Part shown: positions 33,099-42,020 of the stretch, one piece after another
Layout: each line of letters opens with the position of its first letter
Numbering within the stretch: the first letter of the stretch is position 1
Source of the DNA: Rathayibacter sp. VKM Ac-2754
GTDB taxonomy: Bacteria > Actinomycetota > Actinomycetes > Actinomycetales > Microbacteriaceae
Direction of reading: 5' to 3'
DNA length: 64,000 nt
Assembly (NCBI RefSeq): GCF_009807095.1
Contig: NZ_WUCC01000004.1
Location: 310,001 to 374,000 of the forward strand
Made by a program: the position numbers and the translations under genes
The notes under the pieces: generated by a model
Seen by the model: the letters and a program-made list of their open reading frames with translations, nothing else
Told to the model about the DNA's origin: nothing
Database searches by the model: none

Positions 33099-34031
33099 TC
33101 AGCCCTTGAGGGATCCGCTGACGAGGTCGAGGCGCCAGTAGCGCTGCAGGAAGAGGAAGAGCGCGATGAGCGGGATCGTCGAGACGAGGCAGCCCATGAT
33201 CACGACGTTGTAGGTGTTGGGCTGGTCGTTCCCCTGGTTCATCAGCGAGTAGAAGCCGACCGTCAGAGGGAACGTCTCGGTGCGCGAGAGCATGATGAAC
33301 GGCAGCAGGAAGTTGTTCCAGATGCCGACGAAGTGCAGGAGGAACACGGTGATGAGCCCGGGCACCATCGGGTACACGGCGATCCGCGAGAAGATCCGCC
33401 ACTCGCTCGCCCCATCGATGCGGCCCGCCTCGAGCATCTCGGTGGGCACCACCGCCGTCGCGTAGATCCGGCACAGGTAGATGCTGAACGGGCTGATCAT
33501 GCACGGCAGCAGCACCGACCAGTAGGTGCCGGCGATCCCGATCGAGGACAGCAGCAGGTACTGCGGGATCGCGAGGATCACCCCGGGGATGAGCACCCCG
33601 ATCAGCAGGAAGTCGAAGACGAGCTTCTTCCCGCGGAACGAGTACTTCGCGAGGCCGTAACCGGCGAGAGCCGAGACGGCGGTGCCGAGCAGCCCGCCGC
33701 CGCCGGCGAAGATCAGGCTGTTGAGGCACCAGGACCAGAACGCGCCGTTGCCCACTCCGAGCAGCAGGGCGAAGTTCTCCTGGAATCCGCCGGTGAAGCT
33801 CGGCCAGAGCGAGAAGGTGGTGAACAGCTCGCCCGAGCGCTTGGTCGCGGCCGTGAAGAGCCAGAAGACGGGCAGGAGGCAGTACACGGCTCCGATGAGC
33901 AGGACCGCGGTCGGCCAGAAGGCGGCTCGCGGCCGAGTGATCGTGGGACCGCGGCGGCGGGAGCGGACCGACCGGGCGGCGCTCTGCGGGTCTTCGACGA
34001 CGGGAGGCAGCTTCGTGAGGGTGTCGGTCAT
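33099..34031 (-). CDS. Carbohydrate ABC transporter permease (MalG/CUT1 type)
   Basis: A 310-residue permease with six helices. The EAA loop reads LEAGRIDGASEWRIFSRIAV and the end is LFLFLQRYWRLDLVSGSLKG. Its ATG at 34031 lies 2 bp after the stop of the MalF-type gene. As in the other two importers, no ATPase gene is present nearby. Confidence 0.92.
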   Translation of the reverse strand: MTDTLTKLPPVVEDPQSAARSVRSRRRGPTITRPRAAFWPTAVLLIGAVYCLLPVFWLFTAATKRSGELFTTFSLWPSFTGGFQENFALLLGVGNGAFWSWCLNSLIFAGGGGLLGTAVSALAGYGLAKYSFRGKKLVFDFLLIGVLIPGVILAIPQYLLLSSIGIAGTYWSVLLPCMISPFSIYLCRIYATAVVPTEMLEAGRIDGASEWRIFSRIAVYPMVPGLITVFLLHFVGIWNNFLLPFIMLSRTETFPLTVGFYSLMNQGNDQPNTYNVVIMGCLVSTIPLIALFLFLQRYWRLDLVSGSLKG

Positions 34032-34033
34032 GG

Positions 34034-34963
34034 TCAGTCTTCTCCGAAGGCGCGCGACTGCAGGAACCGCAGCAGGCCGAGCGAGGCGATGAGGGTGAGG
34101 AGGGTGACCACGACCGAGGTCGCGGAGGCCGAGAACAGGTCGTTGGTCACGAAGGCGTCGCGGTAGATGAGCATCATCGGCACCCAGTCCGATCCGATCA
34201 CCGTGGTGAGGGTCACGAGCGTGTTGGGCTCCGAGAAGACCTGCAGGGCGCCGATGACGGAGAAGAGCCCCGTCATGATGACGCCCGGCACGATCAGCGG
34301 GAGCTTGATGCGCAGGGCGAGCTGCCGCTCGGAGCAGCCGTCGATGCGGGCGGCGTCGTAGATCTCGGCGGGGAGGCCGCGCAGCGAGGTGTACAGGATC
34401 ACCATGTTGAAGCCGACGGACCCCCAGATCGCGATGTTGGCGACCGAGAAGAAGACGGAGTCGGGGCCGAGGAAGACCGGTGCGGGCAACCCGAGAGCGG
34501 TCGCCGCATCGACGAACGGGCTCACTCCGGGCAGGTAGAGGAACCCCCACATCAGTGCGGCGATCACGCCGGGCACCGCGTACGGGACGAAGATCGCGAT
34601 CCGCGAGAACCGGCCGAAGCGGGTCGACAGGTTGTCGAGCAGGAGCGCGAACACCAGCGCGAGGATCATCGTGACCGGGACCGAGAGCAGCGCGTAGGTC
34701 AGCATCCGGCCGAAGCCGGCCCAGAGCGCAGGGTCCGACAGGGTCCGCGCGTAGTTGTCGAAGCCGACGAAGGTCTCCTTCTTGACTCCCAGTCCGCTGC
34801 CGCTGACCGTGCTGCCGCGGAAGCTGAGCCAGACCGTGTACAGCAGCGGGAGGGCGAGGAGGGCGACGGCGAGGATCACCGCGGGAGCGACGAAGAACCA
34901 GGGCGCCGCTCGAGGGGCGAGGGTCGAGGGGCGCCCGGTGCGGGGCGCGGCGGTGGTCGTCAT
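34034..34963 (-). CDS. Carbohydrate ABC transporter permease (MalF/CUT1 type)
   Basis: A 309-residue permease, first helix at about residue 20 (PWFFVAPAVILAVALLALPL), EAA loop YDAARIDGCSERQLALRIKLPLI in the usual position before the last two helices. It forms the membrane channel with the product of the next gene and receives substrate from the lipoprotein encoded upstream, from which it is separated by a GC-rich stem-loop. Confidence 0.92.
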   Translation of the reverse strand: MTTTAAPRTGRPSTLAPRAAPWFFVAPAVILAVALLALPLLYTVWLSFRGSTVSGSGLGVKKETFVGFDNYARTLSDPALWAGFGRMLTYALLSVPVTMILALVFALLLDNLSTRFGRFSRIAIFVPYAVPGVIAALMWGFLYLPGVSPFVDAATALGLPAPVFLGPDSVFFSVANIAIWGSVGFNMVILYTSLRGLPAEIYDAARIDGCSERQLALRIKLPLIVPGVIMTGLFSVIGALQVFSEPNTLVTLTTVIGSDWVPMMLIYRDAFVTNDLFSASATSVVVTLLTLIASLGLLRFLQSRAFGED

Positions 34964-34991
34964 GAGAACCTCACTGTTCGAGACGGACGGA

Positions 34992-35018
34992 CGGGGCCCC
35001 GCGGAGTGCGGGACCCCG
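34992..35018 (-). terminator. Intra-operon stem-loop after the second binding-protein gene
   Basis: 11-bp arms CGGGGCCCCGC and GCGGGACCCCG with one mismatch and a 5-nt loop, placed between the binding-protein stop (35024) and the MalF-type start. Confidence 0.6.
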
Positions 35019-35023
35019 GAGCA

Positions 35024-36352
35024 CTACTCGGCGACGTCGTAGCCGGACTTCTCGAGGTCGGCGACGGTCGCGTCCTGGACGCTCGCGAGAGCCTCCGCGA
35101 AGCTGCCCTTCTCGTTGACGGCGGCACTGAAGGCGTTGTTGAACGCGTCGTAGGCGACCGAGACGTTCGGCCCCCAGGTCACCGATGCGGTGATCTGGTC
35201 GATCTCGTCGGCGGTCGCGTAGAAGTCGGTCTGCTCGGGCAGGAGGGCGGGAGCGGCCTGCAGCTCGGGCAGTTCGCGCCCGGCGAGGGACGCGGGCCAG
35301 ATGCTGGCGTACTCGATGTAGGCCTCGAGGGCCTCGGTCGAGGTGTTCAGCCAGAGCGCGAACTCCTTCGCCTGCTCGGGGTGGTCGGAGCCCGTGGTCA
35401 CGATGGTGCCGCTGCCGCCCAGCACTCCCGAGCTGGGGTCGGACGGGGTCCACTGCGGGATCGGCACGGCGGCCCACTTGCCGATGGTGTCGGGTGCGTT
35501 GTTCTGAAGCAGCGGCGGGGTCCACACCGCGCCCAGCCAGCTGGCCAGTGTGCCGTCGGCGAGGGCGGCCTGCCACTCGGGGGTGAAGGTCTTGAACGTC
35601 GCGAGGCTGCCGTCGTCGACGAGGCCCTGCCAGTAGTCGGCGACCTTCTGCGAGGCGGGGTCGTCGATGGCGACCGTCCAGGTGCCGTCCTCCTGGCTCC
35701 ACCACTCGGCGCCGGCCTGCTGGCTGAGCCCGGCGAAGAGCTGGGCGTCGTTCGCGGGGAACGTCGCGAGGTACTTCGTCGGGTCGGCGGCGTGCAGGGC
35801 CCTGGCGGCGTCGGCGTACTCGTCCCAGGTGGTCGGGGCGGTGAGGCCGTTCGCCTCGAAGATGTCGGTGCGGTAGTAGAGGAACATCGGAGCCGTGCCC
35901 TGGGGGACGGCGTAGTTCACCTCGTCGAACGTCGTCAGCTCCCAGGCCGGGCCGGCCGTCTCGGCCTCCCGGTCGCCCATGATCGAGGTCACATCGGAGG
36001 CGATCTCGCTCGTGATCAGGTTGGGCAGGTTCTCGTAGGTGGTGTTCGACAGGTCCGGCAGCGTTCCGGCCTGCTTCGCCGCGCTGAGCTTCGCGACGAT
36101 CTCCGCGCCGCCGGTGGATGTGTTCACCTCCACCTGGATGTCGGGGTTGGCCTGGTTCCAGACATCGACGATCTTCTCGATGTTGGGCGCCCACGACCAG
36201 TACTCGAGTGTGACCGGCCCTTCGGCGTCGACTCCGCCTCCCGATGACGAGTCGGTCGCGCCGGTGCAGCCCGCGAGGAGAGCGGCGGCGGCGAGGGCGG
36301 TCAGGGCAGCGAGAGGTCTGCGGAACTTCATCGTTCTCATCGGAGTCTTCAT
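35024..36352 (-). CDS. ABC sugar-binding lipoprotein (CUT1)
   Basis: A 442-residue binding protein. The lipobox LLAGC puts the acylated Cys at residue 29 from the upstream ATG. The mature domain opens VTLEYWSWAPNIEKIVDVWN and has GTAPMFLYYRTDIFEANGL and an ending DLEKSGYDVAE. Three in-frame ATGs (36352, 36340, 36331) precede the hydrophobic core; 36331 gives the most typical short basic n-region, so the true start may be there. The cargo is unknown; the operon context suggests an oligosaccharide or sugar acid handled by the aldolase and DUF4862-like protein. Confidence 0.88.
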   Translation of the reverse strand: MKTPMRTMKFRRPLAALTALAAAALLAGCTGATDSSSGGGVDAEGPVTLEYWSWAPNIEKIVDVWNQANPDIQVEVNTSTGGAEIVAKLSAAKQAGTLPDLSNTTYENLPNLITSEIASDVTSIMGDREAETAGPAWELTTFDEVNYAVPQGTAPMFLYYRTDIFEANGLTAPTTWDEYADAARALHAADPTKYLATFPANDAQLFAGLSQQAGAEWWSQEDGTWTVAIDDPASQKVADYWQGLVDDGSLATFKTFTPEWQAALADGTLASWLGAVWTPPLLQNNAPDTIGKWAAVPIPQWTPSDPSSGVLGGSGTIVTTGSDHPEQAKEFALWLNTSTEALEAYIEYASIWPASLAGRELPELQAAPALLPEQTDFYATADEIDQITASVTWGPNVSVAYDAFNNAFSAAVNEKGSFAEALASVQDATVADLEKSGYDVAE

Positions 36353-36408
36353 CCCAACGTCGATCCTCTGCGGCTCTGCAGAGGGTGATCAGTCGCCGTC
36401 CCCGGAAT

Positions 36409-36424
36409 TCGTTACCGGTAACGA
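36409..36424 (-). promoter_or_regulatory. Perfect 16-bp LacI-type operator, downstream site
   Basis: TCGTTACCGGTAACGA is a perfect palindrome about 17 bp beyond the -10 box of the binding-protein operon, in the transcribed leader. Confidence 0.8.
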
Positions 36425-36440
36425 TCAGTGCGACAGGATC

Positions 36441-36469
36441 ACCGTAAGACCGACTCCGGCTCGGCGCAA
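36441..36469 (-). promoter_or_regulatory. Promoter of the second ABC importer operon
   Basis: On the minus strand, -35 TTGCGC (36464-36469) and -10 TACGGT (36441-36446) with a 17-bp spacer, flanked on both sides by TCGTTACCGGTAACGA-type operators, an arrangement that suits repression by looping. Confidence 0.55.
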
Positions 36470-36476
36470 GAGTGAA

Positions 36477-36492
36477 TCGTTACCGGTCACGA
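36477..36492 (-). promoter_or_regulatory. LacI-type operator, upstream site
   Basis: TCGTTACCGGTCACGA matches the perfect operator at 36409-36424 in 15 of 16 positions and lies 8 bp upstream of the -35 box. Confidence 0.75.
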
Positions 36493-36520
36493 AATCGTGG
36501 GCGTCTGCCGGAGCGCAGTG

Positions 36521-37519
36521 TCAGGCGGGCCGCGCCGTCGATGCCCGCACGACCAGCTGCGGCTCCGGGTACTCGACGCTCTCGGCCCGGCTCGAGTCCT
36601 CGACCAGCGCGATCAGCGTCAGAACGGCCGCGCGACCCATCGCGTCGAAGTCCTGCTTGATCGTGGTGAGGGGCGGATGGAAGAACTCGGCCTCCGCGAT
36701 GTCGTCGAAGCCGACGACGCTGACGTCCTCCGGGATCCTCCGGTCGTTGTCGTGCAGCCAGAGCAGGAGCCCGAGCGCCATGCGGTCGTTCGCGGCGACG
36801 ACGGCCGTCACCTGGGGGTCGCTGCACAGCAGCGGTGCCGCGGCGTAGCCGGATCGGGAGGACCAGTCCCCGTGCACGAGCGGGAGCGCGGGCAGCCCCG
36901 CCTCGCGCAGGGACTGCTCGTAGGCGCGCGAGCGGTCCTGCGCCGAGATCCAGAGCTCGGGTCCGGCGAGGTGCGCGATCCTGCGATGACCCAGCTCCAG
37001 GAGGTGCGAGACGGCGAGCCTGGTGCCCACCGCAGACGCGCCGCCGTCGCGCCGGCCGCCCCGGTCGATGTGGATCGGGAGGGGCAGGTCGAGCGCCTGC
37101 AGCGCCTCATGGACAGCGTCTGTCGGGGCGGTCGCCAGGACGCCCTCGAGATCGCGGCTGCCCAGCGTGGCCAGGGCGTCGTCGAGCTCGGCGCCGTCCA
37201 GGGCGTCGACGCTCACGATGTCGAGGGAGTAGCCGGCGCGGCGGGCGGCGTCGCTCGCGCCCTGCATCGTCTTGCCCGGCCCCGTGCCCGACAGCTCGTG
37301 CACGAGCGCGCCGAGGCGGTGCGTGCGGCGGGTGGCGAGGGATCGGGCCGTGGTGTTGGTCCGGTAGTTGAGCGCGCGCAGAGCCTCTTCGACCCTGACC
37401 CGGTTGGCGGGGCGGATGCCACCGGTGCCGGTGAGGAAGCGCGAGACCGTCTGGTGCGAGACGCCCGCCCTCCGCGCGACGTCGTAGATGGTCGCCGCCC
37501 GCGAGGGTCCGCTCGTCAT
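36521..37519 (-). CDS. LacI-family regulator of the second ABC importer operon
   Basis: A 332-residue protein with helix-turn-helix ATIYDVARRAGVSHQTVSRF, hinge RVEEALRALNYRTN and an effector domain ending in VVGFDDIAEAEFFHPPLTTI. It is encoded directly upstream of the operon whose promoter is bracketed by TCGTTACCGGTAACGA sites, and a degenerate copy (GTGTTAGCGGTAACGA, 37549-37564) lies 30 bp before its own start, so it probably represses both itself and the importer operon. The inducer is unknown. Confidence 0.88.
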   Translation of the reverse strand: MTSGPSRAATIYDVARRAGVSHQTVSRFLTGTGGIRPANRVRVEEALRALNYRTNTTARSLATRRTHRLGALVHELSGTGPGKTMQGASDAARRAGYSLDIVSVDALDGAELDDALATLGSRDLEGVLATAPTDAVHEALQALDLPLPIHIDRGGRRDGGASAVGTRLAVSHLLELGHRRIAHLAGPELWISAQDRSRAYEQSLREAGLPALPLVHGDWSSRSGYAAAPLLCSDPQVTAVVAANDRMALGLLLWLHDNDRRIPEDVSVVGFDDIAEAEFFHPPLTTIKQDFDAMGRAAVLTLIALVEDSSRAESVEYPEPQLVVRASTARPA

Positions 37520-37548
37520 CGATGCCTCCGCTCGCCCGCGTCTCGACG

Positions 37549-37564
37549 GTGTTAGCGGTAACGA
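37549..37564 (-). promoter_or_regulatory. Probable autoregulatory operator of the LacI gene at 36521-37519
   Basis: GTGTTAGCGGTAACGA matches the 16-bp operator at 36409 in 13 positions, with the right half intact. It sits in the 72-bp gap between two LacI genes. Confidence 0.55.
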
Positions 37565-37591
37565 TAGGGCACGGGCGCGAGCAGCCCCGGG

Positions 37592-38626
37592 TCAGGCGGT
37601 CGCCACCGGTCCCGTCGATTCCCGGAGGACCAGGCGCGCCGAGACCGCCGTGCGCTCCTGGCGCTCGCCGGTGCGGATCCTCGCGGCGAGCATCCGCAGC
37701 GCCTTCTCGCCCAGGAACTGGTGGTCGAGGTGCATGGTCGTCAGCGGTGGCGAGAAGTACTCGGACTCGGGCATGTCGTCGACTCCGACGATCGAGTAGT
37801 CCTCGGGAGCGAACCGACCCCGCTCCGCCATCGCGCGCAGGAACCCCAGCGCGATCTGGTCGTTCGCGGCCGAGACCGCGGTGAACGACTCCGGGTCGGC
37901 GAGGCGGCCCTGCTCGGCGCCGGAGCCCGCGTCCCACTCTCGGCACCGCAGCACCTCGAGCGGCGCGACCCCCGCCTCCTCGAGTGCCGCGAGGTAGCCG
38001 CGCTCGCGGTCGACGGCCTCGTTGCGGTTGCCGGGGCCGGCGACGTGGAGGATCCGCCGGTGCCCGAGTTCCAGGAGGTGGCGGGTGCCGAGGTAGCCCG
38101 CGCCGTACGAGTCGGCGTAGGTCGAGTCCTCGGAGGGTCCCGCGTGCTCCGACCTCGTGACGACCGGCACCGAGGCGGAGATGTAGTCGACGAGCTCGTC
38201 GAGCCCTTCGTACGGCGTGCCGACGATGATGCCGTCGACCTGGAACGACAGCAGCTTGTCGACCGCGTGCAGCATCTCGAGCCGCGCGCTCGGCTCGTGC
38301 GGGTCGACCTCGAGCAGCGCCGTGATCAGCGAGAGCCCCTCGGCCCGCGCGGCGCGGCTGACGCCGGTGAGCAGTTCGGAGTGGCCGTAGTTGAGCGGTC
38401 CCATCGCGAGGAACCCGACGGTGTCGGTGCTCTGGACGCGGAGGTTGCGGGCGACGCGGTTGTGCCGGTAGCCGAGATCGGCGATCGCGGCCTCGATGCG
38501 CACCCGGGTCGCCGGAGCGACGTAGCCGCCCGTGAAGAAGCGCGAGACGGTCTGCGCCGAGACCTCGGCGCGACGGCCGACGTCGGCCATGCTCGGCCGC
38601 GCGCGGGGGGAGGGGAGGCTCGTCAT
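37592..38626 (-). CDS. LacI-family regulator of the third ABC importer operon
   Basis: A 344-residue protein with helix-turn-helix PSMADVGRRAEVSAQTVSRF, hinge RIEAAIADLGYRHN and effector domain (AANDQIALGFLRAMAERG, IVGVDDMPESEYFSPPLTTM). It is divergent from the importer operon that begins at 38838; GTTATCGATAAC in the shared region is its likely operator. It is related in its C-terminal half to the LacI protein at 36521-37519, which suggests an old duplication. Confidence 0.88.
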   Translation of the reverse strand: MTSLPSPRARPSMADVGRRAEVSAQTVSRFFTGGYVAPATRVRIEAAIADLGYRHNRVARNLRVQSTDTVGFLAMGPLNYGHSELLTGVSRAARAEGLSLITALLEVDPHEPSARLEMLHAVDKLLSFQVDGIIVGTPYEGLDELVDYISASVPVVTRSEHAGPSEDSTYADSYGAGYLGTRHLLELGHRRILHVAGPGNRNEAVDRERGYLAALEEAGVAPLEVLRCREWDAGSGAEQGRLADPESFTAVSAANDQIALGFLRAMAERGRFAPEDYSIVGVDDMPESEYFSPPLTTMHLDHQFLGEKALRMLAARIRTGERQERTAVSARLVLRESTGPVATA

Positions 38627-38701
38627 CGTTGCTCCTCGGTGATCGCCCGGCTCACTCTACTGAGCGCGATGGCTGTTACCCGATCGTGACCTATCAACCG
38701 G

Positions 38702-38737
38702 TTGGGCGCATTGCCGCCCCAATGTGTTATCGATAAC
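38702..38737 (+). promoter_or_regulatory. Promoter and LacI-type operator of the third ABC importer operon
   Basis: -35 TTGGGC (38702-38707) and -10 TGTTAT (38725-38730) are 17 bp apart. The perfect palindrome GTTATCGATAAC (38726-38737) overlaps the -10 box. A second palindrome, CAACCGGTTG (38696-38705), overlaps the -35 box. The 5' leader to the start at 38838 is about 100 nt and shows nothing else I recognise. Confidence 0.65.
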
Positions 38738-38837
38738 GTATCCCTCATCCACCGCCGGGCTCCATGCGAATCGGCCCCGGCGGATCCGACGTCGATGTCG
38801 CGCTGCCCGCGACCTCGCGCAGCGAAAGGACGCGACG

Positions 38838-40112
38838 ATGCGTGCTCTGACCCGAAATGCGACCCGCTCCCTGGCCTTCGCCACGGGCGCCCTCCTCCTC
38901 GCCGGTCTCGCCGGCTGCTCCTCGGCCGGCGGCGACTCCGGAGGCACGACCGAGCTCACCTGGTTCAAGCTCACCGAATCGGCCGACTCGGCCAACGCCA
39001 CGATCACCGAGATCGTCAGCGACTTCGAGGCCGCCAACCCCGACATCTCCGTCAAGGTCGAGCAGCGCGCGGTCGACGCCCACAAGGACGCGCTGCGCAC
39101 GACCCTCGGCACCAGCGGCGCCCCCGACATCTTCTTCTCGTGGGCCGGGCCGGGCCTCGGCGGCGAGTTCATCGACGCCGGAGCCAGCCTCGACCTGAAG
39201 GAGTACTACGACGAGTACGGCTGGGCCGATCGCTTCTCCGAGACCACGATGTCGACCGTCACCCAGTACGGCGGCTACGACGGAGTGCCCTACACCCAGC
39301 GCACCGAGGCGGTCTTCTACAACAAGGACCTCTTCGAGCAGGCCGGCATCGACGCCGCCCCCACCACTTACGACGAGCTCGTCGAGGATGCCGGGAAGCT
39401 GAAGGACGCAGGGATCACCCCGTTCGAGTTCGGCGGCACCGTCAACTGGCACCTGATGCGCCTGCTCGACAGCCTCCTCGAGACCGAGTGCGGCGCCGAC
39501 GGCTACCAGGCGCTCGTCACGGGCGAGGCGAGCTGGGCCGACGAGTCGTGCGTCACCGACACCTTCACCGAGTTCGCGACCTGGACGAAGGACTACGTCA
39601 ACGACGGCTTCATCTCGATCAACAACGACGAGTCGGGCTCGCTCTTCTTCAGCGGCAAGGCCGCCATGGCGATCGAGGGCGACTGGTTCAACCAGCAGAT
39701 CCGCGACGCGGGCATGAGCGAGGACTCGGTCGGCATCTTCGCCTTCCCCACGGGCACCGACCGCATCTACGGCTTCAACGAGAACAACTACATCTCGGCG
39801 AACTCCGAGCACCCTGCCGAGGCCGCGAAGTTCCTCGACTACCTCACGTCTCCCGAGGCGCAGCAGAAGTTCATCGCGACCTTCGGCAGCCGCTCGGTCA
39901 ACGTCGACGTCACCCCCGAGGGCCAGAGCGAGTTCGACGCGCTCTGGGGCCCGATCACGGAGGCGGCCACCGGCGTCTACATGAACAACGACCAGAACCT
40001 GTCGCAGTCGCAGACCACCGAGTACTGGCGCATCCAGAACCTCGTCGCGACCGGCGAGCTCGACCCGTCCGAGGCCGGCTCCGAGTTCCAGAAGTTCATC
40101 GACCAGCAGTAG
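38838..40112 (+). CDS. ABC sugar-binding lipoprotein (CUT1)
   Basis: A 424-residue binding protein with lipobox LAGC and Cys27. The mature part starts TELTWFKLTESADSANATI and includes APDIFFSWAGPGLGGEFIDA, VPYTQRTEAVFYNKDLFEQA and the terminal FQKFIDQQ. The GP and tryptophan-rich pattern resembles xylobiose- or cellobiose-type binding proteins but does not settle the cargo. ATG 38838 has an AAAGGA ribosome binding site 7 bp upstream; an in-frame extension to 38724 would start inside the operator and is rejected. Confidence 0.9.
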   Translation: MRALTRNATRSLAFATGALLLAGLAGCSSAGGDSGGTTELTWFKLTESADSANATITEIVSDFEAANPDISVKVEQRAVDAHKDALRTTLGTSGAPDIFFSWAGPGLGGEFIDAGASLDLKEYYDEYGWADRFSETTMSTVTQYGGYDGVPYTQRTEAVFYNKDLFEQAGIDAAPTTYDELVEDAGKLKDAGITPFEFGGTVNWHLMRLLDSLLETECGADGYQALVTGEASWADESCVTDTFTEFATWTKDYVNDGFISINNDESGSLFFSGKAAMAIEGDWFNQQIRDAGMSEDSVGIFAFPTGTDRIYGFNENNYISANSEHPAEAAKFLDYLTSPEAQQKFIATFGSRSVNVDVTPEGQSEFDALWGPITEAATGVYMNNDQNLSQSQTTEYWRIQNLVATGELDPSEAGSEFQKFIDQQ

Positions 40113-40120
40113 TCGGCGAC

Positions 40121-40154
40121 GGGCGGAGGGGCCGCGCTCCCGACCCCTCCGCCC
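40121..40154 (+). terminator. Intra-operon stem-loop after the third binding-protein gene
   Basis: Perfect 11-bp arms GGGCGGAGGGG and CCCCTCCGCCC with a 12-nt loop, starting 9 bp after the binding-protein stop and ending just before the permease ribosome binding site. Confidence 0.65.
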
Positions 40155-40177
40155 TCGCGATGCCAGAGAGGTCCGAC

Positions 40178-41122
40178 ATGACGACATCCACCCCCGCCCG
40201 GCAGCGCCTGAAGCGACGCCGAGCCCTCGCCCGCTTCGGCGGCACCGGCTTCCTCGCCGCGCTCCCGTTCCTCGCCCCGGCGCTCGCCGCCTACCTCGTC
40301 TTCGTCGTCGGCCCCTCGCTCGAGTCGGTGCGGCTGAGCTTCTACGAGTGGACCGGCTTCCAGGGAGCGCCCCAGGTCTTCGTGGGCCTCCAGAACTACA
40401 TCCGGATCTTCACGCAGGACCCGGTCTTCTGGACCGCGTTCTCGAACACGATCATCTGGGTGCTGCTGTCGCTCGTCATCCCGGTCGGCCTCGGCCTGGT
40501 GATGGCGCTGGCGCTGAACCGGCCGCTCTTCGGGCGGAACGCCTTCCGCTCCCTCTTCTACATCCCCGGGGTGCTCGCTCCGATCGCCATCGCGAACATG
40601 TGGCGCTGGATGTACAACCCGAACTACGGGATCGGCGTCAACCTCGCACAGCTCTTCAACCTGCCCTGGCTCGCCGAGGTGCAGTGGCTGGGCGACAAGA
40701 ACCTCGCGCTGTACTCGATCTTCGCGGCATTCGTCTGGCAGATCGCGGGCACCAACATGGTGCTGTTCCTCGCCGGGCTCCAGAGCGTCTCGCCCGACCA
40801 CGTCGAGGCCGCGAAGCTCGACGGGGCGAACGCCTGGCAGGTGTTCCGCAACGTCACCCTGCCGGCGCTGCGGCCGACCACCGTCGTCGTCGTGGTGCTG
40901 ACGATCATCAACTCGATCAAGGTGTTCGACCTGATCGTCGGCATGACCGGAGGCGGCCCCGCCCAGCAGACGCAGGTGCTCGCGCTGTGGTCGTTCCAGC
41001 AGTCCTTCAACAACCACGAGTACGGCCAGGGCAACGCCATCGCGACGGTCCTGCTCGTGATCACCCTCGTCATCGTCGTCCCCTACATGGTGTGGACCGC
41101 GCGTCAGGAGAAGAACGCATGA
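40178..41122 (+). CDS. Carbohydrate ABC transporter permease (MalF/CUT1 type)
   Basis: A 314-residue permease with first helix TGFLAALPFLAPALAAYLVF and EAA loop VEAAKLDGANAWQVFRNVTL. The start ATG has an excellent GAGAGG ribosome binding site; an upstream in-frame ATG 18 bases earlier is less well placed. The stop overlaps the next start (ATGA). Confidence 0.92.
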   Translation: MTTSTPARQRLKRRRALARFGGTGFLAALPFLAPALAAYLVFVVGPSLESVRLSFYEWTGFQGAPQVFVGLQNYIRIFTQDPVFWTAFSNTIIWVLLSLVIPVGLGLVMALALNRPLFGRNAFRSLFYIPGVLAPIAIANMWRWMYNPNYGIGVNLAQLFNLPWLAEVQWLGDKNLALYSIFAAFVWQIAGTNMVLFLAGLQSVSPDHVEAAKLDGANAWQVFRNVTLPALRPTTVVVVVLTIINSIKVFDLIVGMTGGGPAQQTQVLALWSFQQSFNNHEYGQGNAIATVLLVITLVIVVPYMVWTARQEKNA

Positions 41123-42018
41123 CCGTCACGAGCATCCCGACGAGCAGCCCGGGCCTGATCGATCCGCCGAAGCGCGAGCGCCGGCCCGTCGGCGGCCGCG
41201 ACTTCGTCCGCCTCGGACTCTGGATCGCCCTCGTCTTCGCGGTCCTGATCTGGGCCGTCCCGCTCATCTTCATGGTCTTCACCTCGCTCAAGAGCGAGGC
41301 CGACATCTTCAGCACCCCGGCCTTCGTGCCGCCCTGGTCGCCCGACTTCGGCAACTACGTCGAGGCGCTCGACCGCGGCAACCTGCTCACCGCGGGTGGG
41401 AACAGCCTGATGATCGCGCTGATCAAGGTGCCCGTCGGGCTCTTCATCTCGGCGGCCGCGGCCTTCGCGCTGGCCCGGATGCGGTTCCGGCGCCAGCGCC
41501 TCCTGATGGGCGTCATCGCGCTCGGGGCGATGGTGCCCATCCAGGTCGCGATCGCGCCGCTCTTCCAGGTGATGAACGGGCTGAACCTGCTGAGCAGCAA
41601 CGTCGGCATCATCCTGCCGTACATCGCTTTCGGCCTGCCGTACCAGACCTTCATCCTCTACGGCTTCTTCCGGCAGATCCCGGAGGAGATCGACGAGAGC
41701 GCGCGGATCGACGGCGCCGGCAACTGGCGCCTGTTCCTCACGATCATCCTGCCGCTGGCCCGCCCGGCGCTCGCCGCGCTGTTCATCCTCGACTTCGTCT
41801 CGACCTGGAACGAGTACTCCATCGCGCTCGCCCTGCTGCAGAGCCAGGAGTCGTGGACGATCCCGCTCGCCCTGCAGGGCTTCCAGTCGCAGTTCACCAG
41901 CTCGTACGGGCCGCTCAACGCCTTCACCATCATGTCCGTGTTCCCCGTGCTGATCGTCTACCTGATGTTCCAGCGCTACTTCGTCGAGGGCGCCTTCGCC
42001 GGCGCCGTGAAGGGCTGA
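41119..42018 (+). CDS. Carbohydrate ABC transporter permease (MalG/CUT1 type)
   Basis: A 299-residue permease with six helices, EAA loop DESARIDGAGNWRLFLTIIL and typical tail FQRYFVEGAFAGAVKG. It is translationally coupled to the MalF-type gene through a four-base overlap and to the downstream glycosidase gene, whose GTG start lies 2 bp after its stop. Confidence 0.92.
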   Translation: MTVTSIPTSSPGLIDPPKRERRPVGGRDFVRLGLWIALVFAVLIWAVPLIFMVFTSLKSEADIFSTPAFVPPWSPDFGNYVEALDRGNLLTAGGNSLMIALIKVPVGLFISAAAAFALARMRFRRQRLLMGVIALGAMVPIQVAIAPLFQVMNGLNLLSSNVGIILPYIAFGLPYQTFILYGFFRQIPEEIDESARIDGAGNWRLFLTIILPLARPALAALFILDFVSTWNEYSIALALLQSQESWTIPLALQGFQSQFTSSYGPLNAFTIMSVFPVLIVYLMFQRYFVEGAFAGAVKG

Positions 42019-42020
42019 CC

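Noticed and set aside
38724-38838. Longer N-terminus for the third binding protein
   Set aside because: It would begin inside the operator/promoter and place 38 residues before a standard lipoprotein signal peptide.
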